Assembly: GCF_002968635.1 (NCBI RefSeq)
Contig: NZ_PVBN01000001.1
Location: 828,310 to 892,309 of the forward strand
Source: Neorhizobium alkalisoli
GTDB lineage: Bacteria; Pseudomonadota; Alphaproteobacteria; Rhizobiales; Rhizobiaceae
Direction of reading: 5' to 3'
DNA: 64,000 bases
The translations under genes and the position numbers were made by a program. A model generated the notes under the pieces. It was not told the origin of the DNA, ran no database searches, and saw nothing but the letters and a program-made list of their open reading frames with translations. Below are positions 25,548 through 34,131 of the stretch, in pieces (the first letter of the stretch is position 1; every line of letters starts with the position of its first letter).

Positions 25548-27077
25548 TCAGTGGCCGATGTCGAAGACGGCATAGGCAAAGTGGTATTCGTCACCGGCCC
25601 TGCCATAGGCGTAGGGAAGCGTCACGGCGCGGATCTGTGATGCATCGGCCTTCATTCCGCGTTCCTGCAGATATTGTTCGAATTTTTGCGGCAGGCCGGC
25701 GGATGTGCCATCGGCAGCGCTTCGCCAGGCGAAGAGAATGCGCTGATGCTCAGGCGTCGGCGGAGGTTTGAGGCCCGCGGGTGTCGAAAGCGCGAGGACA
25801 GGAACCGGCTGCAGATGAAGACGCAGGTTCCCCGCCATATGGGTGTCCAAGGTGACGACAAGGGTCGGCGCCGACGTCACCTGCGGGCGCACCTCCTCGG
25901 CCATCGAGGCGAATGGGTAATTCGGGTATTGGTAGAGCCCGGTCAGCGATGCCGTGGCAACCCGGCCGAGAAGCAAGGTCGGGATCAGGACCATGAGCGC
26001 GATCGCGATAGCCCAGATCCTCCTCATCTCCGGCTGCAGGTTCGGGGCTGCGGCGTCGATCTTGAGCGCCAGATAGAGCGGGAGCAGGATGAGGATCGGC
26101 GTGAGCCAGCGATCGCGGACCTTTTCGACGCCACCGAACAGGATCATCAGAACGATCAGGCCAAGCGCGAAAATCAAGATCCGCCCGGTGAGCCGCGTCC
26201 AGTCGCTGCGGGCGCGGAAGATCGCCGGCAGCTTTTCCCGGTGGGTGAGGGCGAAGAGTGCGAGCGTCAAACCGCCGAAGCCGAGCGAGGCGAGCGCGAG
26301 CGAGCCAAGGCCGTTCAGCATGGCGAGTGCAGGAGCGCCGCCGGAGCCGGTGAGCTTGCGCATGGTGTGGGCGCTGGCGGCACTGATGTGATCCACGAGC
26401 CAAAGGGCGTGGGGCGCGACGATCACGAGCGCGATGACGCCGGCGAGCAACAGCCTCCAGTCGAACAGGCGCGGTCGCCACTTGGCGTCGCTCAGGATTG
26501 CCAGGAAGGCTGCGGCCGGAAGCAGGACGAAATTGTACTTGGCGATAACGCCGACCCCGGTCGCAAGGCCGAGCAGCAGGAAGGACGAAATCGAGGGGCG
26601 TCGGACTGTCCGCAAGAAGGCGTAAAGAAACAGGGAGGCAGTGAAGATCGTCGCGACGGTGTGGCTGAGGTCGCGTTGGGCTTCGAAGGCCACCTGCGGA
26701 ATGGTCAGAAGCCCCAGCGTTGCGATCGCTGCGACCTGCCGGTCGCGCATCACTTCCCGCGCAGCCAGAAAGTAGAAGACGTAGGCGCTGAACAGGATGA
26801 GGTTTTTCAAGGCCGAGAGCGACGCAAGCGAAAGGCCGAAAAGCTGCACCGTGGCATATTGAAGCCAGTTGTAGAGCGGCGGCTGTGAACTGTAGCCCGC
26901 CATAAGCCACTGGGAAAAATAGGACTGTTCTGCCTCGTCCAGTTCCAGGTTCCCCGGCAATGCCATTCGCGCCAGGAAATTGACGATGAAATAGATGGCG
27001 ATTGCCGCGAGCAGGATGGCATGGCGTTCGGACGAAAGCCGGATGCCATAGGTGGCCGATTGATTCTGTTGCAGCAA
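25548..27077 (-). CDS. GT39-family membrane glycosyltransferase, Rgt-like candidate
   Basis: This is a 509-residue polytopic inner-membrane glycosyltransferase of the PMT/ArnT type, which uses a polyprenyl-phosphate sugar donor and acts on the periplasmic side. The first loop carries the acidic signature LELDEAEQSYFSQWL, followed by YSSQPPLYNWLQYATV and AQRDLSHTVAT. A C-terminal periplasmic domain follows the helices. A TTG start at 27077 is chosen because GGAGG lies five to six bases upstream; the GTG at 27128 has no such site. It pairs with a second GT39 gene and an ArnC/RgtE-like GT2. Rhizobial RgtA-D transfer galacturonic acid to LPS core and lipid A, which is the favoured but unproven role. 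Confidence 0.82.
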   Translation of the reverse strand: MLQQNQSATYGIRLSSERHAILLAAIAIYFIVNFLARMALPGNLELDEAEQSYFSQWLMAGYSSQPPLYNWLQYATVQLFGLSLASLSALKNLILFSAYVFYFLAAREVMRDRQVAAIATLGLLTIPQVAFEAQRDLSHTVATIFTASLFLYAFLRTVRRPSISSFLLLGLATGVGVIAKYNFVLLPAAAFLAILSDAKWRPRLFDWRLLLAGVIALVIVAPHALWLVDHISAASAHTMRKLTGSGGAPALAMLNGLGSLALASLGFGGLTLALFALTHREKLPAIFRARSDWTRLTGRILIFALGLIVLMILFGGVEKVRDRWLTPILILLPLYLALKIDAAAPNLQPEMRRIWAIAIALMVLIPTLLLGRVATASLTGLYQYPNYPFASMAEEVRPQVTSAPTLVVTLDTHMAGNLRLHLQPVPVLALSTPAGLKPPPTPEHQRILFAWRSAADGTSAGLPQKFEQYLQERGMKADASQIRAVTLPYAYGRAGDEYHFAYAVFDIGH

Positions 27078-27167
27078 TATCCCCTCCGGCGCTGACCGAA
27101 GCCGCAGCCTAGCGGGGAATTGCAACACTAATTTTTCGGTCTTAGCCTTCCGGGACCGATTGCCTGT

Positions 27168-28688
27168 TCAGGGCGTGCCTGCGCCGCCCGGTGTCCAGGC
27201 AAAACCGAAGGTGACGGTGTCTCTCCCGCCGGAAAAGAGATAGGGCACCGCCCTGGTGGCGGGCGCCAGGCGCTCCGCTTCCAAGCCGTTCGCTTGCAGA
27301 TAGGCGCTCAAGCCGTCCGGCATGCCATTGCCGTCCGCCCGCCAGACGATAAGTCCGATCTGCCCCCTCTCCGTCGCGTCGAGGAGCGGCGTCTGGCCGA
27401 AGCTCGGCCACAATATGCGTGCACCCGGCAATTCGATCCGGGCGCTTGCGGCGAGAAACGGATCGGCGGCAATGACATAGGCAGGGTTTGTGCCGGCCCG
27501 TTCCGCCAACACCTCGCGCACGAAGGGGCCGGAAGGAAGGTTCTCCTTGTTGTACTGGCCGAGGTGCGGACCGATGACGTTGCCAAGCGCCATGTAACCG
27601 ATGAAGCCAAGGGCGAGCGCCGCAACGGGAAAAAGCATGCGCGCCACGCTGCGGCTGCTGTCTACGCCGGCCGCATCGAGCTTCAGGCAGAGATAGAGCG
27701 GCAGCAGGACGAGGAAGGGAGACAGCCATTTCTCGCTGATGGTCGTCGCGCCAAAGCCGAGGCCGATCAGGCCGACGGCGACGAGGCACAGAAGCAGCAT
27801 GCGCCCGATGACGCGGGTCCATTGGCTTGTGGCTGTCCGTGCCTCGATGAGCGGTCTACGGAAGGCGATCAGGAAGAATGCGAGGACCGGCAGCGTGCCG
27901 GCAAGTATCGCTACCGCCAGCGTGCCGAGGCCGGACAGCCGGTCGAGCAGGGGATTGCCGGAGGCGTCCTCCCGCATCGCCTTGATCGTTCCGTCTGTCG
28001 CTTCGGTCAGGTTGCCGAGTAGCCAGAGCCCGTGCGGCAGGCATATGGCGGCAGTGACGGCGAGGGCCGGAATGATCCGCCAGTCGAAGATCCGCTTGCG
28101 CAGATCCGGCTCCGGCAGAATGGCAAGGATCGCCGCCACCGGCACGATGACGAAATTGTATTTGGCGATCAGCCCTATGCCGACGGCAAGGCCGGTGAGG
28201 AGATAGACGCCGAGGCTTGGACGGATCAGCGTCCTGAGGAAGGCAAGGAGGAAAAGCGCAACGGCAAACAGCGTGGCGATCGCATGGGTCAGGTCGCGTT
28301 GCGCCATGACGCTGACGGCCGGCATGGCGATCACGCCGAGCATGGCGACCGCGACGAGGCGCCAGTCCTTGAGCAAAAGTCGCGCCGCCAGCCCGTAGGC
28401 GGCGCAGCACAGGAAGAGCAGCAGGTTCTTGACGAGCGAAAGGACTAAAATCGACGGGCCGGTCAGCTGGATGACGCCGTATTGCAGCCAGTTGTAGAAA
28501 GGCGGCTGGCGACCATAACCCATCAGGAAGAACTGCGACTGGACGAGCTGTTCAGCCTCGTCGCTCTCGAGCGCCTCCGACCGCAGCACGCGGAGGGCGA
28601 TCGCCAGCACGTAATAGGCGGCGATCAGCCAGAGGACGAGTTCGGGACGGCGGGCAAGCGCGTCACTGATGCGCCTGATCGCCCTCAT
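27168..28688 (-). CDS. GT39-family membrane glycosyltransferase, second Rgt-like candidate
   Basis: This is a 506-residue paralogue of the neighbouring gene with the same architecture: EALESDEAEQLVQSQFF, YGRQPPFYNWLQYGVI and AQRDLTHAIAT, then about ten more helices and a periplasmic tail ending in GFAWTPGGAGTP. The ATG at 28688 has AGGGAAG upstream and overlaps the end of the GT2 gene by 26 bp, so translation is coupled to it. Together with the first GT39 and the GT2 it forms a three-gene set for lipid-linked sugar synthesis and transfer. Galacturonic acid and LPS are inferred from rhizobial precedent. Confidence 0.84.
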   Translation of the reverse strand: MRAIRRISDALARRPELVLWLIAAYYVLAIALRVLRSEALESDEAEQLVQSQFFLMGYGRQPPFYNWLQYGVIQLTGPSILVLSLVKNLLLFLCCAAYGLAARLLLKDWRLVAVAMLGVIAMPAVSVMAQRDLTHAIATLFAVALFLLAFLRTLIRPSLGVYLLTGLAVGIGLIAKYNFVIVPVAAILAILPEPDLRKRIFDWRIIPALAVTAAICLPHGLWLLGNLTEATDGTIKAMREDASGNPLLDRLSGLGTLAVAILAGTLPVLAFFLIAFRRPLIEARTATSQWTRVIGRMLLLCLVAVGLIGLGFGATTISEKWLSPFLVLLPLYLCLKLDAAGVDSSRSVARMLFPVAALALGFIGYMALGNVIGPHLGQYNKENLPSGPFVREVLAERAGTNPAYVIAADPFLAASARIELPGARILWPSFGQTPLLDATERGQIGLIVWRADGNGMPDGLSAYLQANGLEAERLAPATRAVPYLFSGGRDTVTFGFAWTPGGAGTP

Positions 28689-29682
28689 AGACTTCCCTGA
28701 CGATGTAGCTGAGCGCCGTGTCTTCGCGGTAGTAGGTGCGGGCAATCATCTCGGCGACGATGCCCGTAGTGATCATCTGCACGGCCGACAGGAACAGCAT
28801 GACGCCGATCAGGAAGAGCGGCCGGGTTCCGATGTCGTTGCCCATGATGAACTTGTCGATGAAGAGATAGGCGAGAATGATTGCCGACAGTGCGCCGAGG
28901 CCAAGGCCGAGGGAGCCGAAGAAATGTCCCGGCCGCGCCTTGAAGCGCATGAAGAACATCACGGAGAGCAGGTCGAGGATCACCCGGAAAGTACGGGAGA
29001 TGCCGTATTTGGAGACGCCGTGCTGGCGAGCGTGATGCGTCACCGGCATTTCGCCGATCCGCGAGCTCGGTACGACACCTGCGACCCAGGCCGGGATGAA
29101 GCGGTGCATTTCGCCCATCAGCTTCACCTGCTTGATGACCGAGCCGCGATAGATCTTCAAGGAACAGCCGTAGTCGTGCAGGCGCACGCCGGTAATGCGG
29201 CCGATCAGCCGGTTGGCGATCCAGGAGGGAACCTTGCGAAGCAGCAATCCGTCCTGGCGGTTCTTGCGCCAGCCGACGAGGAGATCGAGTTCGCGCCGCT
29301 CCAGCTCCGCCACCATGGCGGGGATGTCCTTCGGGTCGTTCTGCAGATCGCCGTCGAGCGTGGCGATCAGCCGGCCTTCGGCCTGGTTGATGCCGGCCTG
29401 CATGGCGGCGGTCTGGCCGAAATTGCGCTGCAAAGCCACGATCTTGAGGTCGAGGCCGGGGCGGCTGAGCGCACTGCGGGCATTGGCGATCGTGGCATCG
29501 GTGCTGCCGTCGTCGACGAGAATGAGTTCCCAGGTCCCGGAATAGTTCGCCATCGCCGCCGTGATCCGCTCGATCAGCGGCCCGACGCTTTCCTCTTCGT
29601 TGAAGAGCGGCACGACGAGGGACAGTTGGATCGGTTCGGCCGTCTCGATACGGCTGGTGACCGACTCTGCTGTTGTACGCAC
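28663..29682 (-). CDS. GT2 polyprenyl-phosphate glycosyltransferase (ArnC/RgtE-like)
   Basis: This 339-residue enzyme would load a sugar onto a polyprenyl phosphate at the cytoplasmic face. The GT-A domain shows LSLVVPLFNEEESVGPLI, ELILVDDGSTDAT, and the metal-binding ATLDGDLQNDPKDIP. Two C-terminal helices follow (about 235-258 and 270-300), as in ArnC and DPM-like synthases. It starts with GTG at 29682, nine bases after AGGAG. It heads an operon with two GT39 transferases that would use its product. In rhizobia the matching enzyme, RgtE, makes dodecaprenyl-phosphate-galacturonic acid; other sugars cannot be excluded. Confidence 0.88.
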   Translation of the reverse strand: MRTTAESVTSRIETAEPIQLSLVVPLFNEEESVGPLIERITAAMANYSGTWELILVDDGSTDATIANARSALSRPGLDLKIVALQRNFGQTAAMQAGINQAEGRLIATLDGDLQNDPKDIPAMVAELERRELDLLVGWRKNRQDGLLLRKVPSWIANRLIGRITGVRLHDYGCSLKIYRGSVIKQVKLMGEMHRFIPAWVAGVVPSSRIGEMPVTHHARQHGVSKYGISRTFRVILDLLSVMFFMRFKARPGHFFGSLGLGLGALSAIILAYLFIDKFIMGNDIGTRPLFLIGVMLFLSAVQMITTGIVAEMIARTYYREDTALSYIVREVYEGDQAHQ

Positions 29683-29782
29683 CTTGTCTTTCTCCTAAAC
29701 CTCGGGCCGGAAGTGCGCGCCGTCATGGCGGCCAAAACCGGAAAACGTTCACCCGAAACCGTCACATGGGGCATCCTACTAT

Positions 29783-30748
29783 ATGAAGAATTATCCCGTT
29801 GCCAGCCGCCGCGCATGGATAATTCGCCACGCCATGACGCTCGGGACAATTGCGATCATTCTCCTCTATGCCGCCTTCATCCAGTGGGTCTGGGGCTGGC
29901 AGAGCATCGTGTCGCTGTGGCGCGGTGCCGGCTGGAGCACCGCGCTCGTCGCGTTGGCGGCTCTTCTCGGAACCTATGTGCTGCGCACCTGGCGCATCTA
30001 TGACTACTTTCCGAAAGAGACCGGCGGCCATTTCGGCACCCTCCTGCGGCTGGTACAGGTCCATAATCTCCTGAACGTCATGCTGCCGTTCCGCACCGGC
30101 GAGGCGAGCTTTCCGCTGTTGATGAAGCGGGAATTCGGCTTAGGTCTCGCGCGGGGCACGTCTGCCCTGCTGGTCATGCGGCTTTTCGATCTGCATGCAC
30201 TGCTGGCGGCGGCCGGTACGGGGCTGGCGCTGGAAATCGGCGCGCCATGGGCCTGGGCTCTCTGGCTTGCGTTCCTCATCCTGCCGGCAATCGCCTTCGC
30301 GCTCCGCAGGCACGCTTTCCGCCTGGCGGCGAAAGTCGTGCCGGACAAGGCAAGGAGCCTGCTGGGCGAGGTGGAGGCAGGGCTGCCGTCCGATGCCGGC
30401 GCCTTTGCCCGCGCCTGGGGCGCGACGCTCGTCAACTGGTTCACCAAGATTGCCGTGCTTGCCTGGGTGCTGAGCCTGCTCGGCGGCCTGACGGTCGCGG
30501 CCGGTTTCGGTGGTGCGCTCGGCGGCGAGCTTTCCTCCGTGCTGCCGGTTCATGCGCCGGCCGGTGTCGGCACCTATCCGGCCGGGATCACCGCCGGCGC
30601 CATCGCCTTCGGCGCCGATCCGGAAGGGCAAGCCCTGCTGTCGCTCGGCCAGGCCGCAGTCAACACCCACCTGCTGGTAATCGTCTCATCCCTGGTCGGC
30701 ACCGCGCTTTCTTTGTTCGCAGCGCGGCCAAACCGGATTCAGGACTGA
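29783..30748 (+). CDS. YbhN/UPF0104-like membrane protein (LPG synthase TM-domain family)
   Basis: This is a 321-residue membrane protein with about seven to eight helices of the flippase-like domain family found in MprF. Conserved parts are NLLNVMLPFRTGEASFPLLM and the late HAPAGVGTYPAGITAG, which are the usual RxGE and PGGxG-type motifs of the family. There is no soluble lysyltransferase domain. It is divergent from the GT2/GT39 operon with a 100-bp gap. A role in moving a lipid-linked substrate for those enzymes is an attractive inference, not shown. A second member lies at 50049. Confidence 0.82.
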   Translation: MKNYPVASRRAWIIRHAMTLGTIAIILLYAAFIQWVWGWQSIVSLWRGAGWSTALVALAALLGTYVLRTWRIYDYFPKETGGHFGTLLRLVQVHNLLNVMLPFRTGEASFPLLMKREFGLGLARGTSALLVMRLFDLHALLAAAGTGLALEIGAPWAWALWLAFLILPAIAFALRRHAFRLAAKVVPDKARSLLGEVEAGLPSDAGAFARAWGATLVNWFTKIAVLAWVLSLLGGLTVAAGFGGALGGELSSVLPVHAPAGVGTYPAGITAGAIAFGADPEGQALLSLGQAAVNTHLLVIVSSLVGTALSLFAARPNRIQD

Positions 30749-30756
30749 GTGGGCTG

Positions 30757-31074
30757 TTACAGGCCCGCCGCCTTTCTCAAGGCGTCATTCATCCGCCCCT
30801 GCCAGCCTTTGCCGCTTTCCCGGAATTTGGCGATGACCTCCTCGTCTAAGCGCAAGGTAATCTGTTTTTTCGGATGTTCCAGAGAAGGGCGCCCGCGCGA
30901 TTTGCGATGCTCTTCCATTGCCTCGAAGAATTCGGGCGGCAGCACCTCTCTTGCGGGGCGCATTTTTGCCAGTTCCTCGTCAGTCATTTCCGGAAAGTCG
31001 ACAGCGTCCCAATCCTCTTTTGTATAATCGCGACGGGACTCAAACGTCTTTACGTTTCGGGGTTTCGTAGCCAT
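30757..31074 (-). CDS. brnA: BrnA-family antitoxin
   Basis: This 105-residue antitoxin and DNA-binding protein has a charged N-terminal region (RRDYTKEDWDAVDFPEMTDE) for toxin binding and a C-terminal ribbon-helix-helix (KKQITLRLDEEVIAKFRESG, then GWQGRMNDALRKA). It follows BrnT with a 25-bp overlap, the standard toxin-first BrnTA order. The complex is expected to repress the promoter upstream of BrnT, where a palindrome is present. Confidence 0.9.
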   Translation of the reverse strand: MATKPRNVKTFESRRDYTKEDWDAVDFPEMTDEELAKMRPAREVLPPEFFEAMEEHRKSRGRPSLEHPKKQITLRLDEEVIAKFRESGKGWQGRMNDALRKAAGL

Positions 31075-31334
31075 GGAAGTTTCTCCCGCTCCTTGTCATC
31101 CGCAGGCCGGAAACTGATGATCGATACCGCCTCTGTTCCCAACAGCGCGAAGATGACTGCCGCTCTGCCATCGCGGAAGTAGCCGATCGCCTTGAGGCGT
31201 CGTCTGCCTGCAATATCCGGTTTGCTGTCTTCTATGATGGCACTCGCCCAATCGAACTCACCAACATCGGCAAAGTCCAAACCATGCTTTTCGAGATTGG
31301 CCAGCCGCTTAGGTTCATCCCATACAATTTTCAT
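31050..31334 (-). CDS. brnT: BrnT-family ribonuclease toxin
   Basis: This is a RelE-fold toxin of 94-95 residues. The pattern is typical: KIVWDEPKRLANLEKHGLDF, FDWASAIIEDSKPDIAGRRRLKAIG and ISFRPADDKEREK. The catalytic Arg and Lys region is intact. Two consecutive ATG codons (31337 and 31334) are possible starts, and neither has a Shine-Dalgarno sequence. The -10-like element lies so close that a leaderless or near-leaderless transcript is possible. It is the promoter-proximal gene of the BrnTA pair. Confidence 0.88.
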   Translation of the reverse strand: MKIVWDEPKRLANLEKHGLDFADVGEFDWASAIIEDSKPDIAGRRRLKAIGYFRDGRAAVIFALLGTEAVSIISFRPADDKEREKLPWLRNPET

Positions 31335-31339
31335 CATAT

Positions 31340-31353
31340 AATGTAGCTACATT
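31340..31353 (-). promoter_or_regulatory. palindrome AATGTAGCTACATT at the brnTA promoter
   Basis: This perfect 14-bp palindrome sits immediately upstream of the brnT start. On the minus strand a TTGATT box precedes TACATT by 16 bp, so the palindrome would overlap the -10 element. That suits autorepression by BrnA or the BrnTA complex (inferred). Confidence 0.5.
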
Positions 31354-31400
31354 TAAAGATGAATCAAGACAAAAACCGGACAAATCAAGTCAGCCAAGGG

Positions 31401-32903
31401 TCACTGGAACGCGGTCTCGTAGAAGCTCCTGAGCTTGCGCGAGTGCAGCGTCTCGATGGGCATGGCGGCGAGTTTCTGCACCGCGCGGATGCCGATCTGC
31501 AGATGCTGGCTGACCTGCGTGCGATAGAAGGCCGTCGCCATGCCCGGCAGTTTCAGCTCGCCATGCAGCGGCCGGTCGGAAACGCACAGCAGCGTCCCGT
31601 AAGGCACCCGGAAGCGGAAGCCGTTTGCAGCGATCGTTGCCGATTCCATGTCGAGGGCGATCGCGCGGGATTGCGACAGCCGTTTGACCGGGCCGCGCTG
31701 GTCGCGCAATTCCCAGTTCCGGTTGTCGATCGTCGCAACGGTGCCGGTGCGCATGATGCGTTTCAGTTCGAAACCCTGGTAGCCGGTGACTTCCTCGACC
31801 GCGCTTTCCAGCGCCTGCTGCACTTCGGCGAGCGCCGGGATCGGCACCCAGACGGGCAGGTCGTCGTCAAGTACGTGGTCCTCGCGCACATAGGCATGGG
31901 CAAGCACGTAGTCGCCGAGCCGCTGGCTGTTTCGAAGACCTGCGCAATGGCCGACCATCAGCCACGCATGCGGGCGGAGCACGGCGATGTGGTCGGTGAT
32001 CGTCTTGGCGTTCGACGGGCCGACGCCGATGTTGACGAGCGTAATCCCGGCATGCCCTTTCTTCTTCAGGTGATAGGCCGGCATCTGCGGCATCCGGATC
32101 GTGCCGGGCGTGTCCGGTTTGGCGCTGCCTGCCGGGGTCATGATATTGCCGGGTTCCACGAAGGCCGTGTAGCCTTCGCCGCCCTTGGCCATCAGTTCGC
32201 GCGCCCAGGCCGCGAACTCGTCGATGTAGAATTGATAGTTCGTGAAAAGCACGAAATTCTGGAAGTGATCGGCGCTGGTCGCGGTGTAGTGGCTGAGGCG
32301 CGCCAGCGAATAGTCGATACGCTGTGCCGTGAACGGTGCAAGCGGGGCGGGTTCACCCGGCGAGGCTTCGTATTCCCCGTTGGCAATCAGGTCGTCGGTG
32401 TTGTTGAGGTCCGGCGTGTCGAACAGGTCGCGCAGAGAAAGGTCCGCAAGCGAGCTTGTCGCCGAGGCTTCCACATGCGCGCCCTCTCCGAAGGCGAAAT
32501 GCAGCGGGATAGGCGTTGCCGATTCAGACACGGTTATCGGGACGCTATGGTTGCGCATCAGCAGCCCGAGCTGTTCCTTCAGGTAGTGCCGGAAGAGTTT
32601 GGGCCGGGTAATCGTCGTCGTATAGATGCCCGGCGCGGCCACATGCCCGTAGGAAAGGCGGGAATCGGCATGGCCGAACGAGGCCGTTTCGATGCTGACC
32701 TGCGGATAGCAGGCGCGGTAGCGGCCGGTGATCGGCGCCCCCTTCGCGAGGCTGCCGAAGGCATCGATCAGGAACTGCGTGTTGCGTTCGTAAAGCGCGG
32801 TCAATGCATCCACGGCTTCGACCGGATTGTCGAAGACCTGCGGCTCGACGGCGCTGGGGCTGATGAAGGGGAGGGGGGAGAGTGAGAAGATTCGTGTGTT
32901 CAT
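31401..32903 (-). CDS. amn: AMP nucleosidase
   Basis: This 500-residue enzyme splits AMP into adenine and ribose 5-phosphate. It has the two-part build of bacterial Amn. The N-terminal domain contains YPQVSIETASFGHADSRLSY and GIYTTTITRPKLFRHYL. The C-terminal nucleoside-phosphorylase-like domain begins GITLVNIGVGPSNAKTITD, with LMVGHCAGLRNSQRLGDYVL and SRAIALDMESATIAANGF, where the acidic DMES motif binds the ribose. The length is typical. A long frame on the opposite strand is a shadow. It is a single gene, with no clear partner. Confidence 0.95.
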   Translation of the reverse strand: MNTRIFSLSPLPFISPSAVEPQVFDNPVEAVDALTALYERNTQFLIDAFGSLAKGAPITGRYRACYPQVSIETASFGHADSRLSYGHVAAPGIYTTTITRPKLFRHYLKEQLGLLMRNHSVPITVSESATPIPLHFAFGEGAHVEASATSSLADLSLRDLFDTPDLNNTDDLIANGEYEASPGEPAPLAPFTAQRIDYSLARLSHYTATSADHFQNFVLFTNYQFYIDEFAAWARELMAKGGEGYTAFVEPGNIMTPAGSAKPDTPGTIRMPQMPAYHLKKKGHAGITLVNIGVGPSNAKTITDHIAVLRPHAWLMVGHCAGLRNSQRLGDYVLAHAYVREDHVLDDDLPVWVPIPALAEVQQALESAVEEVTGYQGFELKRIMRTGTVATIDNRNWELRDQRGPVKRLSQSRAIALDMESATIAANGFRFRVPYGTLLCVSDRPLHGELKLPGMATAFYRTQVSQHLQIGIRAVQKLAAMPIETLHSRKLRSFYETAFQ

Positions 32904-32976
32904 GCGCTATTATAGTGGGAACTTTCTGACAATCAAACGACGGCTCACCGTTTCGCGTCGCTGCCTGCCGGAGCCG

Positions 32977-33147
32977 CTATAACGATGCGACGCAACCCGG
33001 CGTCGCCGGGTGATAGCAGGGTGCATTCGTCCCGAGATGGACGCGCAGTTCCCGCCGTGCGGGCTGCTCGATGAGCGCCACGAAAGCGAGCGCGAAGATT
33101 GTCATGATCAGCGTGATGATGGTCAGTCGGCGTGCAAGAACGGCCAT
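32977..33147 (-). CDS. small single-helix membrane protein, 56 aa
   Basis: This 56-residue protein starts MAVLARRLTIITLIMTIFAL, giving one N-terminal membrane helix (about 9-26). A short periplasmic tail follows, with two Cys (GTNAPCYHPATPGCVASL). The ATG at 33147 has GGGAG eight bases upstream; the frame to 33168 has none. The paired Cys in the tail could form a disulfide outside the membrane. No family is recognised. Confidence 0.6.
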   Translation of the reverse strand: MAVLARRLTIITLIMTIFALAFVALIEQPARRELRVHLGTNAPCYHPATPGCVASL

Positions 33148-33294
33148 GATTTTTTCTCCCGGTCCCAATGGCGGCAGAATGAAGGCAGCGCACTGAACAT
33201 GGCCTGAGAGCCAGATTCATCTCCGGTTCAGGATGGGGACAGCGAAAGACGAATGGCCGGTGTCGGATGGTTGAGAATCATTGCTGCCAACATG

Positions 33295-33324
33295 AAGAAA
33301 GCCGGCGTGGAAGCCGGCTTTCTT
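33295..33324 (-). terminator. terminator for the diverged GDYY-family gene
   Basis: A perfect 12-bp stem (AAGAAAGCCGGC/GCCGGCTTTCTT) with a 6-nt loop lies 66 bp after the stop of 33390-33674 on the minus strand. It would also work in the plus direction, although no plus-strand gene precedes it. Confidence 0.75.
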
Positions 33325-33389
33325 CTATCGGTTGGCGTCTCGCACATTGCCTGCGACCAGCGCGAGATGCGGTGCCTTGAAGCAAATGC

Positions 33390-33674
33390 TTAATTATGAG
33401 GGCGGTATGCGCCGTCGTAATAATCACCTTCGTCCTGACCGCCGTCGAGATCGGCGTTGCCGGAGGTGCTGCCGTTCCAGGATGGGCTGGTGCCGTAACG
33501 GACGATGCTGCCGGTCGACATTGTATCAACGTCCTGGCCGCGGGACTGCTGGATGGTCGGGGGCGACTGCGGCAGGCCTTCAGGATTGGAATACATGTCC
33601 TGTGCGGCTGCGGCACCTGCAAAGCCGGCCGAAACGATAAGGGCGGCAATACCGGAAGTCAGATAGGTTTTCAT
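33390..33674 (-). CDS. small secreted protein, diverged member of the GDYY family, 94 aa
   Basis: This predicted exported protein has a signal peptide (MKTYLTSGIAALIVSAGFAG, cleavage near AAAAQ-DMY) and a polar mature part of about 70 residues. It shares STGSIVRYG and the C-terminal GDYYDGAYRPHN with the five tandem proteins at 34132-35693 but lacks their first GDYYEG motif after the signal peptide. The spacing to the array and the intervening terminator indicate a separate transcript. The function is unknown; family membership is based on visible motifs. Confidence 0.8.
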   Translation of the reverse strand: MKTYLTSGIAALIVSAGFAGAAAAQDMYSNPEGLPQSPPTIQQSRGQDVDTMSTGSIVRYGTSPSWNGSTSGNADLDGGQDEGDYYDGAYRPHN

Positions 33675-34131
33675 TTTCCTGTCCTTTCCTCTCTCTATTC
33701 GACGGGCGATATCTAAAATCGCTGCGTCGAAGGTACAAATCTTTTCAGGGAGGGAATCGTTCCAACCAAAATGTGAGTGAGTTTGAGAAAAAGGCGGGTG
33801 GTGGCGCGAAGCGAGTGCAATCAGAAGACGCTTATCCCGCCGTGGCGGCGGCTAAGTCCAAAAATCTCACGACGAAGAGTATTCGTGTGATTGATTCGTC
33901 GGAAATCTTCACTTAATCTTGAAGAGGATGGCCGGTTTCAGAGTCTGGCCGTCGCTACACCCGGAAGGACGATTGCGACCCGTCTTTCCACTCGGTGTCT
34001 TGAATGAACTGCGAATACCAGCCGCCTCGGCGGCTGGTATTTCGGTTTTCATGCCATTCTTTTTTGATCCCGCGCTCTGTGATCCTGAGCCTGTAATCTG
34101 CGCGGCGATCGTTCTTGGTCAGCACCGAAGG
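33675..34131. other. 457-bp stretch without a supported gene
   Basis: It holds the probable promoter of 33390-33674 on its left, a strong hairpin at 34014-34041, and otherwise no frame with a start signal. The long plus-strand frame from 33919 runs antisense through two array genes and is a shadow. Confidence 0.6.
34014..34041 (-). terminator. terminator at the end of the GDYY gene array
   Basis: An 11-bp stem (AATACCAGCCG/CGGCTGGTATT) with a CCTCGG loop lies about 90 bp after the last array gene on the minus strand. The inner loop bases can extend the stem to 13 bp. The T-tract is weak on both sides. Confidence 0.6.

Noticed and set aside
31359..32885. 508-residue open frame on the plus strand
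   Set aside because: It is antisense to the whole AMP nucleosidase gene, is Arg/Gly/His-rich and has no ribosome site; the minus-strand protein has all family motifs.
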